A DNA stretch of 64,000 nucleotides from Hyposmocoma kahamanoa (GCF_003589595.1 NW_020653726.1:19264817-19328816); one strand, 5' to 3'; positions 9,583-19,822 are shown, numbered from the stretch's first letter. Notes: generated from the sequence alone by a model not told the origin. Program-made: numbers and translations.

Positions 9583-9843
9583 CATTGACTTACAAATAAA
9601 TGGACAACGGGTCTAATACAAAAACCACGAAAAAAATGTCCCAAGTCAACCTATTTAAACGTAGTGACATGTAAAGGTATATGAAAAAGCTAATACGTTG
9701 AATTTAAATTGTAATGTTATCGCAGTACCGTCTAATTTTGCTTGCTTCGCTGTCAGTCGAACAAACGACGACTAAAGCGTGAATGACGCTCTGTATACGA
9801 TTTTTTAGCGCGGACCCGACGTCCATATAATTGTAAGTCAATG
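9583..9843 (+). mobile_element. hAT-type MITE copy 1
   Basis: Begins CATTGACTTACAA and ends TTGTAAGTCAATG, the start of about 30-bp imperfect terminal inverted repeats (with GGACGNCGGGTC inside). It is flanked by an exact 8-bp duplication ACCCAAAG (9575-9582 and 9844-9851). Eight-bp duplications are the hallmark of the hAT superfamily. It is 261 bp, with an internal deletion of the TTAACGCCCTATAAGTTCGG block present in other copies. Confidence 0.85.
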
Positions 9844-9851
9844 ACCCAAAG

Positions 9852-10290
9852 CAACATTATACAGAGTCTTGATTTTGACAATTATCAAACAGATTGCGCA
9901 ACATGCACTTGAAAGTTTATTTGGTCTGAGCTTATCTTACATGGAGCGGGAGCGCGTTCCAAAGATGGATTGCATGAAGGCTAAAAGAATTAGACAAAAA
10001 ATCAATGCGATGAGAAGGAATAGAGAGCTCAAAGCTACGGGAAGATCGAAATTCGGATCCCGGCCGAGCGGTTCAAAATTGAAATGAACATTTAAGACAA
10101 TCAGGTGCAGCCGGGTGGCACAAGATGGAGAAAAGAGTGGTTAAAATTTTTACGGATAGGAAGCCAATTTACATTTAGATAAATTTGTTTCATCATAACT
10201 TAATCTTTACACGTAAAACAAATGTAAATGAAGCTATTATAACATTAATATTTAAAATAAACAATATAAACAAGGAACCTTAATTATACT
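9852..10290. other. spacer between two same-strand MITEs, with a small basic frame
   Basis: A 72-codon plus-strand frame (9869-10087) ends in a Lys/Arg/Ser-rich stretch (KRIRQKINAMRRNREL). I do not recognise it. There is no promoter, splice or homology argument for a gene, so I leave it as unassigned. Confidence 0.35.
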
Positions 10291-10298
10291 ATCTTCAT

Positions 10299-10579
10299 CA
10301 TTGACTTACAAATAAATGGACGACGGGTCTAATACAAAAACCACGAAAAAAATGTCCCAAGTCAACCTATTTAAACGTAGTGACATGTAAAGGAATATGA
10401 AAAAGCTAAAACGTTGAATTTAAATTGTAATGTCATCGCAGTACTGTCTAATTTTGCTTGCTTCGCTGTCAGTCGAACAAACGAAGACTAAAGAGTGATG
10501 ACGCTCTGTATATGATTTTAACGCCCTATAAGTTCGGACACTTTTTAGCGCGGACCCGACGTCCATATAATTGTAAGTC
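10299..10579 (+). mobile_element. hAT-type MITE copy 2, right end deleted
   Basis: The left end is intact after the flank ATCTTCAT (10291-10298). The right end stops at GTAAGTC and is followed directly by TTCAT. A 7-bp deletion spanning the last AATG of the element and the first bases of the duplicated flank explains this. Confidence 0.8.
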
Positions 10580-10829
10580 TTCATAGAAAAACTATACATT
10601 TTAATCTTACAACCTAATGGTGCAATCACAATGCGCAAGTAAAGTAAAAGTACCTGGTACTTTAGGCAACATCTTAGTTTTTTTTTGTTTATGCTGCAGC
10701 TTAAAACAGATTTTCTAAATAAAACTGTTATTAGAGTTGTTATGGACAGATATTTGATCAGATATTTAAAAACAATATATGTATACAATATAAATTGATG
10801 GTTTTATAATATATTTAAATTTAATACTT
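10580..10829. other. unassigned AT-rich sequence
   Basis: No recognised gene or repeat. A long minus-strand frame in this area is a read-through from the MITE and is rejected. Confidence 0.4.
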
Positions 10830-10911
10830 CACCAGTACCCATATCCTTTTAAACCGGAACACATTACAACTTGGCGGTAGAAATACTTTCCAGGACGACC
10901 TCTTTCACTGT
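10830..10911 (-). repeat. RepA fragment
   Basis: Matches the 5' half of RepA on the minus strand (CACCAGTACCC, AAACCGGAACAC, TTGGCGGTAGAAATA, CTCTTTCACTG). Confidence 0.6.
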
Positions 10912-11376
10912 GTGTGTGTAACTATTCCCATTGCTTTTCGTTCGTTTCTTTTCTACTTTGTCTACTATAAATAAAAATTCAGTGTTACATTAAGAAATAA
11001 ATATCAATTAAGAAACTATACGCTTAAAAAAACATCCGAAAAATTCGGGTCACACAGAACAATACAATACAAAACATAACCCTTCATAGCACAATAGTGC
11101 ACAACCGGTGCTATTTGGGGCACGTGTCACCCTACTCGCCGAGTCATTCCCCTTTAAACGCCTTTAACTAAGTTGTAAACTGAATTTGAATGGGATGCAA
11201 TAGTTGGTATGTCGTTTTAAGTACTTAGTGACGTCATAATTTATAACTCTCGTACTTGGGGACTCAGGTTGTACAGAAGTGTATGGTAACAAAATTTATA
11301 GTGCCTGGTAGAGCTTTTGGAAATCTCTCAAAATATATCGACCTAGTCTCGGGAATATTATGAAATTTAAGTAATT
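10912..11376. other. unassigned sequence
   Basis: Nothing recognised with confidence. Confidence 0.4.
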
Positions 11377-11560
11377 AAATATTTTGAGAAATTAGTCCAC
11401 ACCTTTGTAGTAATTGTTAATACAAAAATTGACCACAGAGAAAAAATCCCTTGATCAGGCTAGACTCGAGCCAGCAGATCTTTGTTTTTTTTTATTCCTG
11501 ACTTTATTACCGTAGCGCCATGTACGTGTCGTGTAAGAAATGAATGAAACTTTTTCTTAA
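11377..11560 (-). repeat. SINE1 copy with internal deletion
   Basis: Has the inverted family tail (ATTAGTCCACACCTTTGTAGTAATTGTTAA), the B-box region (AGACTCGAGCC) and the AGCAGATCTTTGTTTTTTTTTA to CCGTAGCGCCATG block. The tRNA-like head between these is deleted. Confidence 0.6.
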
Positions 11561-12107
11561 CTTAACAGTCGATAGAACCTCAAAGAGCTTTGGTTGATTC
11601 CACTTAACAGTGAAAGTGTTGAATAAAGTTACAAAATGATTGTTTTTAAATTACCATTACATTACATTGTGTCAATTGTAGTTTTTCTTTATAACTTGCA
11701 TTTTATAAAATGTGGGACCATATTTCAATTATTAATAAAATTAATAAAATAAACGATTAAAACAAAAAACAATAAAGTTAGCCAAAAAAAGACGTAAAAC
11801 AATGTTTGGGATCACTTTCTTCGTTTTCTTATAAGGAAAAAGAAGTGAAGCTTAATTGCTAAACATTTCGATATAAAACTATCTACAAATAGCATTTGCC
11901 GGGCTTTGCAATACAACTCTACTCTGATACTCTATGACGACCGAGAAACGGAGCGGGCGGCTCCGATAATCAACAACAACAAAACTTAAATTAAAAAGTC
12001 AACATTTTCAACTGAAGTTTGCTTATTATTGTTCACTTCTTCTTGTCGTAAAAGAAGTTACAGATTTTTGCCCACAGAGCGCTTGACGTACAAATGAATG
12101 CACCTTA
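11561..12107. other. unassigned, contains dispersed repeat Q copy 2
   Basis: 11867-12000 is the second copy of the repeat at 740-860, with an extra CCGAGAAACGGAGCGGGCGG insertion. The remainder is AT-rich and unassigned. Confidence 0.45.
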
Positions 12108-12226
12108 TAATTATTAGTACAACAATGTATTCGACAACGAAACCAATTACCAATACCCAAAGCAGGAAATTCCCTGTATTATTACAACAACGAAATTAAA
12201 CCCAAGGCACAGATTACTTAATAGTT
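12108..12226 (-). repeat. SINE3 3' part
   Basis: Reads from the tail side: CACCTTATAATTATTA, then CAGGAAATTCCCTGTATTAT, ACGAAATTAAACCCAAGGCA. It matches the SINE3 copy at 54972-55160 in order and spacing. Confidence 0.55.
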
Positions 12227-12324
12227 ACTACGTAACAGATACATCACTTTCATATAAAACCGAAAATACCTACGCTATAATAGCCTCACTGCGAGGAAAA
12301 AGGAATTTATGCACGCGCTCATAG

Positions 12325-13773
12325 TGTAATGGTCAGTTCCAGTCTGAGACTGAGACTAATACTGTTTGTGCGTGAGTTCTGGTTGACCCGATGCTGCATG
12401 TAAAATTTTTAAGCAAATAGAAAGAAGGGCGCCTTACACACAACCAAAACAAGTTTCAAGTAGAAATAACCAGATGCTTTATTCAAATTAAAAGCTATAA
12501 CATGTTACATACGTTAAGGTTAAATATAAGGGTACATTATGAAGAAATAGTATTTTTGTTCCCCGAGTTTAAATTACGAGTTTAGAGATACTTCTTTACT
12601 TTTATGAGTTACACATATAAAAAGTTAACTTTAAGTATACTTAGAGCTAATACACTGCTCTAAGAGTTTTTGAAAGTACATGAGTGGCACACGAACTTGT
12701 CACTTATACGGCACTGACCTGGAGGTTACCGGATGCACTTTTAGGTTACATACCAGACTCGCCGCGAAGACAACGTAGTTTCTACAGGAGCAACGCAAAT
12801 ACAAGTGAATGCCCGTGGAGCTAATGACACGTGGTCATTCACAGCCGAACAGAAGTTACGGCGATTATGTCTCAACCAGTTAGTAAACGGCGAAACTTGA
12901 AATTACAAGGTACAAAAAAGCCCCTGGAACAATACAGATTATTACAGTACATTGAAATAAATGAAGAAACATCTCGCGAAGGAAAGAATCCAGAGGTCAA
13001 CTCACCATGCGGTCCAGTGACACGGGTTTTATTCTTCTTGTACATGTTTCGGAGACCCAAAATAACGGCATCTGGCAATCCCTTATTTTTCTTATAAAAA
13101 AAGACGTTGGGGGACCATGCCCCCAACGAGACAAATCACCGCTGAAGATGTAGAATCTGGAACAACTTTCGAGACAACGTGTCGAACAGAAAAGACAACT
13201 TTCCTCCGAATTCCTCCTAAGAGATGTTACCAACGAACAACGCCACAGACAATCTATCGATTCATCCAGAGAAGCTATGAAGTCTTATCACCTAAACCCG
13301 CTAGAATACAGAGCGATTCCAGGTTTACGTACATATATTTTATAGAAAGTACTGGGTAAACTAATTGGCGGCGATCGACTTGGAAATAGTAAAGAAAAGC
13401 TTATAATTTATAAGAAGTTCGACTACAAAAGTAAAATCGAGTTTATTGGTCTGCAGCACTAGTATTCTGCGTTACCATACAAGAAAAATTTGCCAGGGTT
13501 GGTGTTTTTAAAAATATGTCAAACTAAAGGGTACTCATTCACTGGTATTCATTTTCTAGCAAAATTGTTCACCAACAAGTAATAAATATGTGAAGGGTAT
13601 AAAATATAGATTACAACAACGCAATAGGGTTTCAAATAATTTACTAATTATTTCTAAACTACAATGTCAAAGTGACATTTTGTACAAGTAAGGTGAAAAA
13701 TATCAAGGAGAGATGAGAAATTTTGTTTTTGTTGTGAATTTACGAGATCTACCAAAACAAAACGTGTTACAAG
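12325..13773 (+). mobile_element. LTR-like element (TGTAA...TTACA), copy 1
   Basis: 1449 bp, starting TGTAATGGTC and ending GTGTTACA. The ends are short inverted repeats of the TG...CA kind seen in LTRs. An inverted copy with the same ends lies at 39941-41415. Flanking tetranucleotides here (ATAG / AGAA) are only loosely similar, against an expected AGAG-like target from the 51-kb empty site. The first 90 bp have a tRNA-like look (TAGTGTAATGG, GAGTTCTGGTTGACCCG). Open frames of 80-88 codons lie at 12831-13097 and 13117-13359 but are not conserved in the second copy. It may be a solo LTR or a non-autonomous element; no gag or pol is seen. Confidence 0.6.
13105..13128 (+). other. hairpin conserved between the two LTR-like copies
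   Basis: CGTTGGGGG pairs with CCCCCAACG around a 6-nt loop. The second copy has CATTGGGGG/CCCCCAATG (40582-40605). The second base pair differs (G-C versus A-T) on both sides, so the stem is preserved. CpG decay on both strands could also produce this. Confidence 0.55.
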
Positions 13774-13915
13774 AAAGGTGAAAATAACATTGCCCGCCGT
13801 ATGCAGTCGTGCGGAGCCGAATGCTCATAAATGAAAAACTTATATGAAAGGTTGCGCCGACATCGGCGCACTCATATCGCGTAACCTTGAGCGATTGACA
13901 GAGCGTTGCCAAATT

Positions 13916-14692
13916 ACCCAGGACTTCATTTTTCTCGCACTTTTAATAGAGCTGTCATGGTTATCATGAGTTATCATTTTCAGGAGTTAATGTGGCTCGC
14001 CTCACGATATCTAGTAATCCTTTTCTGTTATCTGACGCGGAACATTAAGAACCAATTTAGAAAAGAATGTTTTCCAAATATGTTTTACCGGTAACCGAAC
14101 CCTGAACCACCTCATCTACCTTCCACAATGTTACGCAATAGAAGTTGTTCTACTTTGCAACAAAACAGATCTCGCATGTAAACGCTTTACCAATTTAGTA
14201 TAAATAACTTTTAGATTTGGATGCTGTTACGAATTCAGCAAAATAAATTAAATGTAGTGGGAAGCACAAATCAAAGGCAACAATAAAAAAATCACATTAT
14301 TTGACAACCCTAATCTAGTGCGATCTCCCAAAAACCAGTTGGAACCGGTTTGCATCTTCGCTTGGACAACCCCCGCGTTTGGGGCCGTTGACCTCAGGGG
14401 TGCAATTACTGAGGGGTGCCGAGAAATCGTCGCTATAGTTATATGTTTTATCCCTATTGCCATTTTTGAGGTACGAAGAACTGATTGCCAATCAAGGATG
14501 TGCAACTGTTATGTTTTCTATTATACAGGGTCAAGAGCTCGTCTAGCATGACACCTAAGATTTAAATTCAATTCTATGCCGCTTACAATAAGAACGGTTC
14601 AAATTTCAAAGTGTCAGTCTTGTTATGCTCTTGATTGGTTGCTGCACCTTCAAATAATAACTTCAAAAAAGTTATATATAATAACGTAAGTA
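13916..14692. other. unassigned; overlapping frames on both strands at 14248-14551
   Basis: 14318-14551 (+) and 14248-14505 (-) are open for 77 and 85 codons respectively over a less AT-rich segment. Neither translation shows a motif I know. This could be a decayed element or LTR; I leave it unnamed. Confidence 0.35.
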
Positions 14693-14880
14693 TATGAAAC
14701 TATTTTTCCGGATTTAAATCGAGTATATTTGTTTTTTTTTTCAAACAAACCAACGTTTTCGGTCACGATTGACCATGGGACCTGTAAATATATGCGATTT
14801 AAATCCTTAAAAATAGTTTCATTTCCTATGTGTAATAATTGCGAAAACCTAAGAATTCGAAACGTAAATATATTTCAAAC
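14693..14880. repeat. Penelope terminal segment, arranged as an inverted repeat
   Basis: 14696-14721 (from GAAACTATTTTTCCGG) is the near-perfect reverse complement of 14795-14820. The loop carries CATGGGACCTGTAAA, shared with the Penelope ends at 4277 and 58550. The flank TTCCTATGTGTAATAATTGCG continues the match. The arrangement fits two terminal pieces joined head to head. Confidence 0.6.
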
Positions 14881-15014
14881 GAGAATAATAATCCGCACCT
14901 TCAATGATAAAATGTCATAATTCGAGAAACAAATAATGTTTTTGGGCAACGACAAAATAAATAAAAAACCACGTACCATTGCATTGTTTTTTTTTTCTTT
15001 TTTTTATTAAAAAC

Positions 15015-15121
15015 TAAGTGCGCATTTGTCTTCCATCTCACCTGATGGAAAGTGACGATGAAGTCGACGATGCACACCTAAATAATGCCTATTCACTCTC
15101 GCCTTGAAAAGGTCAAATTGT
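15015..15121 (-). repeat. LINE 3' end fragment (family L4)
   Basis: After a poly(T) run (end of the element on the minus strand), it carries CACCTGATGGAAAGTGACGA...GTCGACGATG and then ATTCACTCTCGCCTTGAAAAGG. The same order is seen at 62210-62295 and 48210-48290. Confidence 0.65.
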
Positions 15122-15213
15122 TTCTCATCACCGAATAGAATTTTGTCGTATTTGTCACCAGTCAAGAGACATGTTTTTTGTCAGTTTCACAAAAATTACT
15201 TTTTCAATTTGGT

Positions 15214-15280
15214 TTTTTTTTATGGTACCAAGCGCCAGGACAAAGAAGTTGTGCTCCTGGTGGTAAGCGACATGCCTGTC
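15214..15280 (-). repeat. RepA 3' fragment
   Basis: Carries TATGGTACCAAGCG, TGGTGGTAAGCGAC and ATGCCTGTC, the 3' 65 bp of RepA on the minus strand. Confidence 0.6.
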
Positions 15281-15333
15281 TTGAGGCGCGTAATACATTT
15301 ATTTGTTATGTCTTTCTTTTTATTTAGATGACT

Positions 15334-15560
15334 TCGGTGATTGAACAGTGACGTTCGGTGTGAAAATCGCAGGTCCGACTCCTGGTAGGTACAATTTAGG
15401 AAAAGAATATTTATATATTGGTTCTGATTTGGCTGTTCTAGGTAGTATCATCTATGTCAATTCCACTACTGCTCTGGCACTCGTTATAACATAAAAGTCC
15501 TTAGTGCGAGACCATCGGTGTCATTATGTAATTTTAGTTACTTTATTAGTTTCTATTGTG
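15334..15560 (+). repeat. SINE3 copy, diverged
   Basis: A B-box-like CAGGTCCGACTCCTGG, ACAATTTAGGAAA and GGTTCTGATTTGGCTGTTCTAGG match the SINE3 body. The 3' part (GCTCTGGCACTCGTTAT...GGTGTCATTATG) is strongly diverged. Confidence 0.5.
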
Positions 15561-15961
15561 GGATAGTGGCAATCTGCGTAATAATAAAAATAAATAAAAA
15601 TGGGAGGATTAGAGTAAGTATGTTTGCTGAAACTTCAAGAAAATAATACTGATAAAGTGAATAATGCCTCTTTTTGAAGTCTCCGAATTATGAAATACTA
15701 TCGTGTTATATATTTTGAAAGTGAAAGCAATTAATTTTCATTTAAATGAAATTTCAGGTCAGTCAGTCGTGAACATGGCAACAATATTTAATATTTTAGA
15801 ATCATATATTTTTAAATTATTTATTTAGTTCAAGCCACATATCCATATAATATTGATTTAAATACTAACATATATATAATATAATAAAACACTGAACAAA
15901 GACGTGTGGCGCAATCTGGTGTCCGGTAAAACTAATCCTATGAATAACGTGATAATTACAA
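15561..15961. other. unassigned AT-rich sequence
   Basis: No recognised gene. ATAT-rich near 15870. Confidence 0.4.
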
Positions 15962-16143
15962 CGATTTTATCACAGATGGCGCTACGGCGGAAAAGTCGTT
16001 AAAACCAAAAATAAAGATCTGCAACAATGAAGAAATTCTTAAGATCTGCTAATTTGTAGCGCACTAGGTAGAGGAATAACACGGGTTTGGCAAACAAGTC
16101 ACTGGTTCGTGTCCGGACGGATCTAAAAAATTGTCTTTGTCGT
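15962..16143 (+). repeat. SINE1 copy
   Basis: Starts at the TCACAGATGGCGCTACGG block, then AAGTCGTTAAAA, AAGATCTGCAACAA and a tRNA-like head with B-box GGTTCGTGTCC (about 16105). It is truncated soon after the tRNA-like part, with no complete tail. Confidence 0.65.
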
Positions 16144-16284
16144 TGTTCGACCTTTATATCAATAATAACAACATGATTATTAATGATTAGTACAAAAATC
16201 AAACACAAAAAAATTCCATCGATCTGACAGGTCCTGGTGTGATCGAAGGAATTTTTGTGTACGTTCGGACTTTGTATTACTAAT

Positions 16285-16576
16285 TATAACTAACGGGACG
16301 AACAAGTCGTGCGCCTGATGGTAAGCTACACGCCTGTCCATGACAGTTGCAGTGCCACACAGAGCTTTAAATCCCGAAGATCTGAAGGGCACTGCCACTG
16401 CGCCCGAGACCCTGAGACATAAGTGACATAAGTCCCGTGTGCCTGTAATTTTACCAGCACCCTTACCCTTCAAAACCGAAACACAGTAATGCTAACATTA
16501 CTGCTTGGCGGCAGAAATAGGTAAGGTAGCAGTGCTTCCCTGGACGAACTCTTTCACAAGGAGCTCTACTGCTACT
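16285..16576 (-). repeat. RepA retroposon copy, near full length
   Basis: Runs from ACGGGACGAACAAGTCGTGC to GGAGCTCTACTGCTACT. It contains all central blocks (GCAGTGCC, GGGCACTGCCACTGCGCC, GAGACATAAGT, CACCCTTACCCTTC, CTTGGCGGCAGAAATAGG). One of the best copies for building a consensus. Confidence 0.75.
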
Positions 16577-17255
16577 TAAAAATGGTAATAAAACGTCATG
16601 GTATTGAATAATATTAATACATCATTATGATAAATTTTAAAAAAGTTTTAAGTAAAAATATAGTTTTAATTTTCGCTTATGAGTTTATTATCTACCCTAT
16701 ATATATTACCTTAAAGTTAAAGTTTGCCAATTCGGATCTCTATTTTATTACATATCCTTGTTAGAGTCTACTTACACCAAATAAAGCCAAGAAAGTATGT
16801 TTTGAAGGGTCCCCTAAAAATCAATGCCAACCCATGTATCTTGTGAGGACGTGTACCAGAAGAATGGACACCCTCCCTTCATAAAACCCCCTGCAGGATA
16901 TTAAATCGAATTTATTTCGAAAGTACAATTTCACCAAGAACATATATTAGATTCTTATCTTAAGTGACATAGAGTTGAATTTAAATCATAGGTGAATAAT
17001 TAAATCAGCCAAGATCATGGAGCCCGTAAAACTCGAAACGTTATAACACTAGATAACGTTAAACTAAACTTGCAACATTGAAAAAAAAATTGTATTTCAT
17101 GCAATCATTGTATTATGAGGAATCTTAAAGTCGAGTACCGCATTTAGGCCACTGCCGAGTGGCCTAAGTAATAGGTGCGAAATTTTAAGACCTAATTATG
17201 TAATGATTGCTTACAATACTTTTTAATACAGTTGCTCAAAACGTGGTATTTTTCG
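16577..17255. other. unassigned, with a Penelope-end-like fragment
   Basis: 16985-17062 (ATCATGGAGCCCGTAAAACT then CGAAACGTTATAA) resembles the Penelope terminal motif CATGGGACCTGTAAAGGGCC then CGAAACGT. A perfect 9-bp-stem hairpin (TAGGCCACT/AGTGGCCTA) lies near 17147-17168. No gene recognised. Confidence 0.45.
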
Positions 17256-17259
17256 CACT

Positions 17260-17925
17260 ACAAATCGTGCGGAAAGTTGGATTTCTCGCACTAGTGCTTT
17301 TTACTTTTCCAGTTTTTTTTAAATTTACTGTTGTTTCAAATCTTAAGCACAGAACTAAAGAAGTTGTATATTTATTTAATATTTATGTGCTTTGTGACTT
17401 AAGGCATTCGTCATTAAAACTTATATTTATTTACAAATACTATATAATAAACGTATCGAGTGGAGGTCTCTGCCTACCCCTGAATGGGTGACAGGCGAGA
17501 TTTTTAGGTATATATTTCTTTTATGTATTACAGATAAATTGTATCTCACTACCGTGCACGGGTTCCTAAAGAAGTTTAAACAAAAGTACCAGGACTTCAT
17601 AATAAGAAAAGTGGTTACAGACCGATATTACAGAAAATAAACAAAAACAGCACGTTAGAACTAGATTTCCATAGACTTTTAAATAATGGTTGCAGTGGTT
17701 GTATTTCATTATTTTAATTTACTAGCAGAAAATGAGTTTTTTTAAAATACTGTTTTATTTTACTTTCAATGTAGTTTTTTCGCAAATGTATTAAAAAACG
17801 TCGTTTGATACACGTGCGGATTTGTCATTTTCACTTGTCTCGAGTCTTGACCCTCGCTTCTGGCTCGGGCCAAGAAGCCTCGAGACTCGTGAATCATGAC
17901 TAACTTTCCGCACTTGTATCAAAAA
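17260..17925. repeat. possible inverted-repeat element
   Basis: GTGCGGAAAGTTG at 17269 is mirrored by TAACTTTCCGCAC near 17908, with further CGCACT-type motifs near each end. About 640 bp lie between the arms. A LINE 3' tag (GGTCTCTGCCTACCCC) lies inside at about 17465. Target duplications were not identified, so the status as a MITE is tentative. Confidence 0.4.
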
Positions 17926-18129
17926 TAACTATTTTCTACGATTAAATAAAACTATGAAACAGAACCACTATTTAATGTATATTTTGTTAACAATCCATCA
18001 CAACAAAGGCAATTTTTTTTAAATACATTTTTACTCATTTATTAGGATAAGCAGAGGTTCCAATATACAGCCTCTTCATATATTTATTTAGACGAATGCC
18101 AAACAAACGTTACAAAAGAAAAAATCAAA

Positions 18130-18295
18130 AAGAGAATAGAACTGGCCAAGTACCGCGTAAAATTTAAACCAATCATTCTTATATAAAGATTTACGACCCG
18201 GTTCGCAAGACTTTTAGGCCAATTTAACCAATCAGGAGGCAGTATAGCGTTTGAGTAGCATCCTAATTGATATTTTAATTACCAAAAACACGTCG
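18130..18295 (-). repeat. dispersed repeat P (inverted relative to 7690-7800)
   Basis: Shares TAACCAATCAGGAGGCAGTA, CAATTGATATT-like spacing and a CCCGGTT block with 7690-7800 in reverse orientation. Class unknown. Confidence 0.5.
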
Positions 18296-18303
18296 TTCTT
18301 TCT

Positions 18304-18535
18304 TTAACCGACTTGAAAAAAGGAGGAGGTTCTCAATTCGACTGTATTTTTTTTGTATGTTACGCGATAACACCGTCATTTGTGAACCAATTTTGATGAT
18401 TATTTTTGTTGGAAAGAGAGTACCTCAGAAGTGGTCCCATTTAAATTTGAAGAAAATATTCGAGCTCTAAGGATGGTAAACTAGGGGATGAACGACTTTT
18501 GAGGTCGGTTTTTTTAGTACTCTGTACTGAGGTTA
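18304..18535 (+). repeat. MITE C, internally deleted copy
   Basis: Begins TTTAACCGACTTGAAAAAAG and ends TTTTGAGGTCGGTTTTTTTA with GTACTCTGTACTGAG. The ends carry ACCGACYT...AAAA inverted repeats. A widespread lepidopteran element with these ends is known to me from memory. Internally it shares AGGAGGTTCTCAATTCGACT, GTTGGAAAGAG and TGGTCCCATTT with the copies at 19.4 and 27.0 kb. Confidence 0.7.
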
Positions 18536-18648
18536 GGTTATGGAAACTCATCATAGTTGTGTGTACAGAACTTTATTGAAATGTTGTCTACACACATATA
18601 AACCCTCTATGATGTGTTCAAAAACCGCGAATCACGACCAACATAAAG

Positions 18649-18871
18649 ATAAACTGTTTTGTTATAATTACTAATAAAAGATCGAACACTCTCAAAAAAT
18701 TCCTTCGATCCAACCGGATTCGAACCGACGTCTTTTAGCTTACCGGATCGAAGGATTTTTTTCTGAGTGTTCGATCTTTGTATTAATAATTATAACAAAC
18801 TAGTGGAATAATTTCACAAAAAAATAATTGAATATCAATTCAATAAAAATTTATAATAAACTGTTTTGTTA
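18649..18871. mobile_element. SINE1 insertion with 16-bp target duplication and inverted 5' part
   Basis: ATAAACTGTTTTGTTA occurs at 18649-18664 and exactly again at 18856-18871. The 191 bp between hold an inverted SINE1 tail/B-box piece (18665-18735) followed directly by a forward piece starting at CCGGATCGAAGG and running through the tail to AATAAAAATTT. A long exact target duplication shows retroposition; the inverted 5' segment resembles twin priming or the inverted-end design of the family. Confidence 0.8.
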
Positions 18872-19004
18872 GAACAAATTTCTTATCTATGAAAATGTTA
18901 TTATTGCACAATAATAACATCGAATTCGATTTTATTATTACATTCAAATTTCGAACATCTCTGAAAAACAAATCAATTTGGTTCGACCTCAATTCTTGGC
19001 TGCT

Positions 19005-19062
19005 TAGCTTAATACCAGGCGCACGACCTGTTCGTCCTGTCACTTGATATCGTAAAACAAAA
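19005..19062 (+). repeat. RepA 3' end fragment
   Basis: The last about 55 bp of RepA: CTTAATACCAGGCGCACGAC, GTTCGTCCTGTCACTTGATA, then TCGTAAAACAAAA. Confidence 0.6.
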
Positions 19063-19406
19063 GTCATGGTTATATTTCTTCTTTAGCGCCATACTCAGAC
19101 GAGTAAAAACAATACATTGATTGACCTACAAGTTGAGTCTAGCACAGGGCATTAATCGTTATGGCATTTCTCTGTACGCGATTTATGGTACAAATGAGTT
19201 ATGTTTCTTGGTTTTGCAAGTCGATTTAAAGTGCAATTAATGTTTGCGAACAATAAAAAAAAATGAAAATTTTATTTCCAGCAAAAAGTAATAAATAGAG
19301 TTGTTTCTTTCAGTTACTTTTAATGAAAACTATAATGGACTTTGTAGCAAATTATAAAGAATTTTGCAAATTGTACTGTATATCCAGTAAAAGCATTTAC
19401 TACAAT
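19063..19406. other. unassigned AT-rich sequence
   Basis: No recognised gene or repeat. Confidence 0.4.
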
Positions 19407-19822
19407 TTTTAATCAACTTCAAAAAAAAGGTGGTTCTCAATTCGACTGTATGTTTTTTGTTTGTATATTACGCGATAAAAAGGTATTTGTGAACCGATTT
19501 TCATGATTCTTTTTTTGTTGGAAAGAGGGTACCTTCATAGTGGTCCCATTTCATTTCGAAGAAAATCCTCCACCTCTAAGAGTGGCTGATCTCGCATGAA
19601 CATTCATTTTTATACATAGCGCCTAAATTTTACTTAAGGAGAAATTATTTTAATGGTTGGTATTGCTATTTTCCAATTCAAGGCGTTTTTCTCTCAATAT
19701 ACTTTGAGTAGTATATATATTGTATAGTGGCGAGCTAGGGGATATTTCAATAATACTTGGCAAATAGATGTAATCCACGTACTTTTGAGGTCAGTTTTTA
19801 TAGTACTCTGTACTGAGATTAT
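19407..19822 (+). repeat. MITE C, long copy
   Basis: About 416 bp from TTTTTAATCAACTTCAAAAA to TTTTGAGGTCAG then TACTCTGTACTGAGATTA. Between the ends lie the family blocks GGTTCTCAATTCGACTGTAT, TGGTCCCATTTCATTT, CCAATTCAAGGCGTTTTTCT and ACTTGGCAAATAGATGTAAT. No coding sequence. Confidence 0.7.

Larger units (their letters stand above)
12232..13915. repeat. older repeat R, split by an LTR-like insertion
   Basis: 12232-12324 and 13774-13915 together match one continuous segment at 51297-51560. Shared landmarks are ACAGATACATCACT, AATACCTACGCTATA and GGAAAAAGGAA on the left, then GGTGAAAATAAC, GCCCGCCGT and GGAGCCGAATGCTCAT on the right. The 51-kb copy lacks the intervening 1.45 kb and so represents the empty site. 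The right part contains an 8-bp-stem hairpin at 13853-13870. Confidence 0.75.

Noticed and set aside
10420..10788. 122-codon minus-strand frame
   Set aside because: Half of it is the hAT-type MITE; the same peptide appears from the MITE at 36926-37195. It is a repeat artefact.
14248..14551. Overlapping frames on both strands as a host gene
   Set aside because: Neither frame shows a domain, splice sites or coding bias that I could defend.
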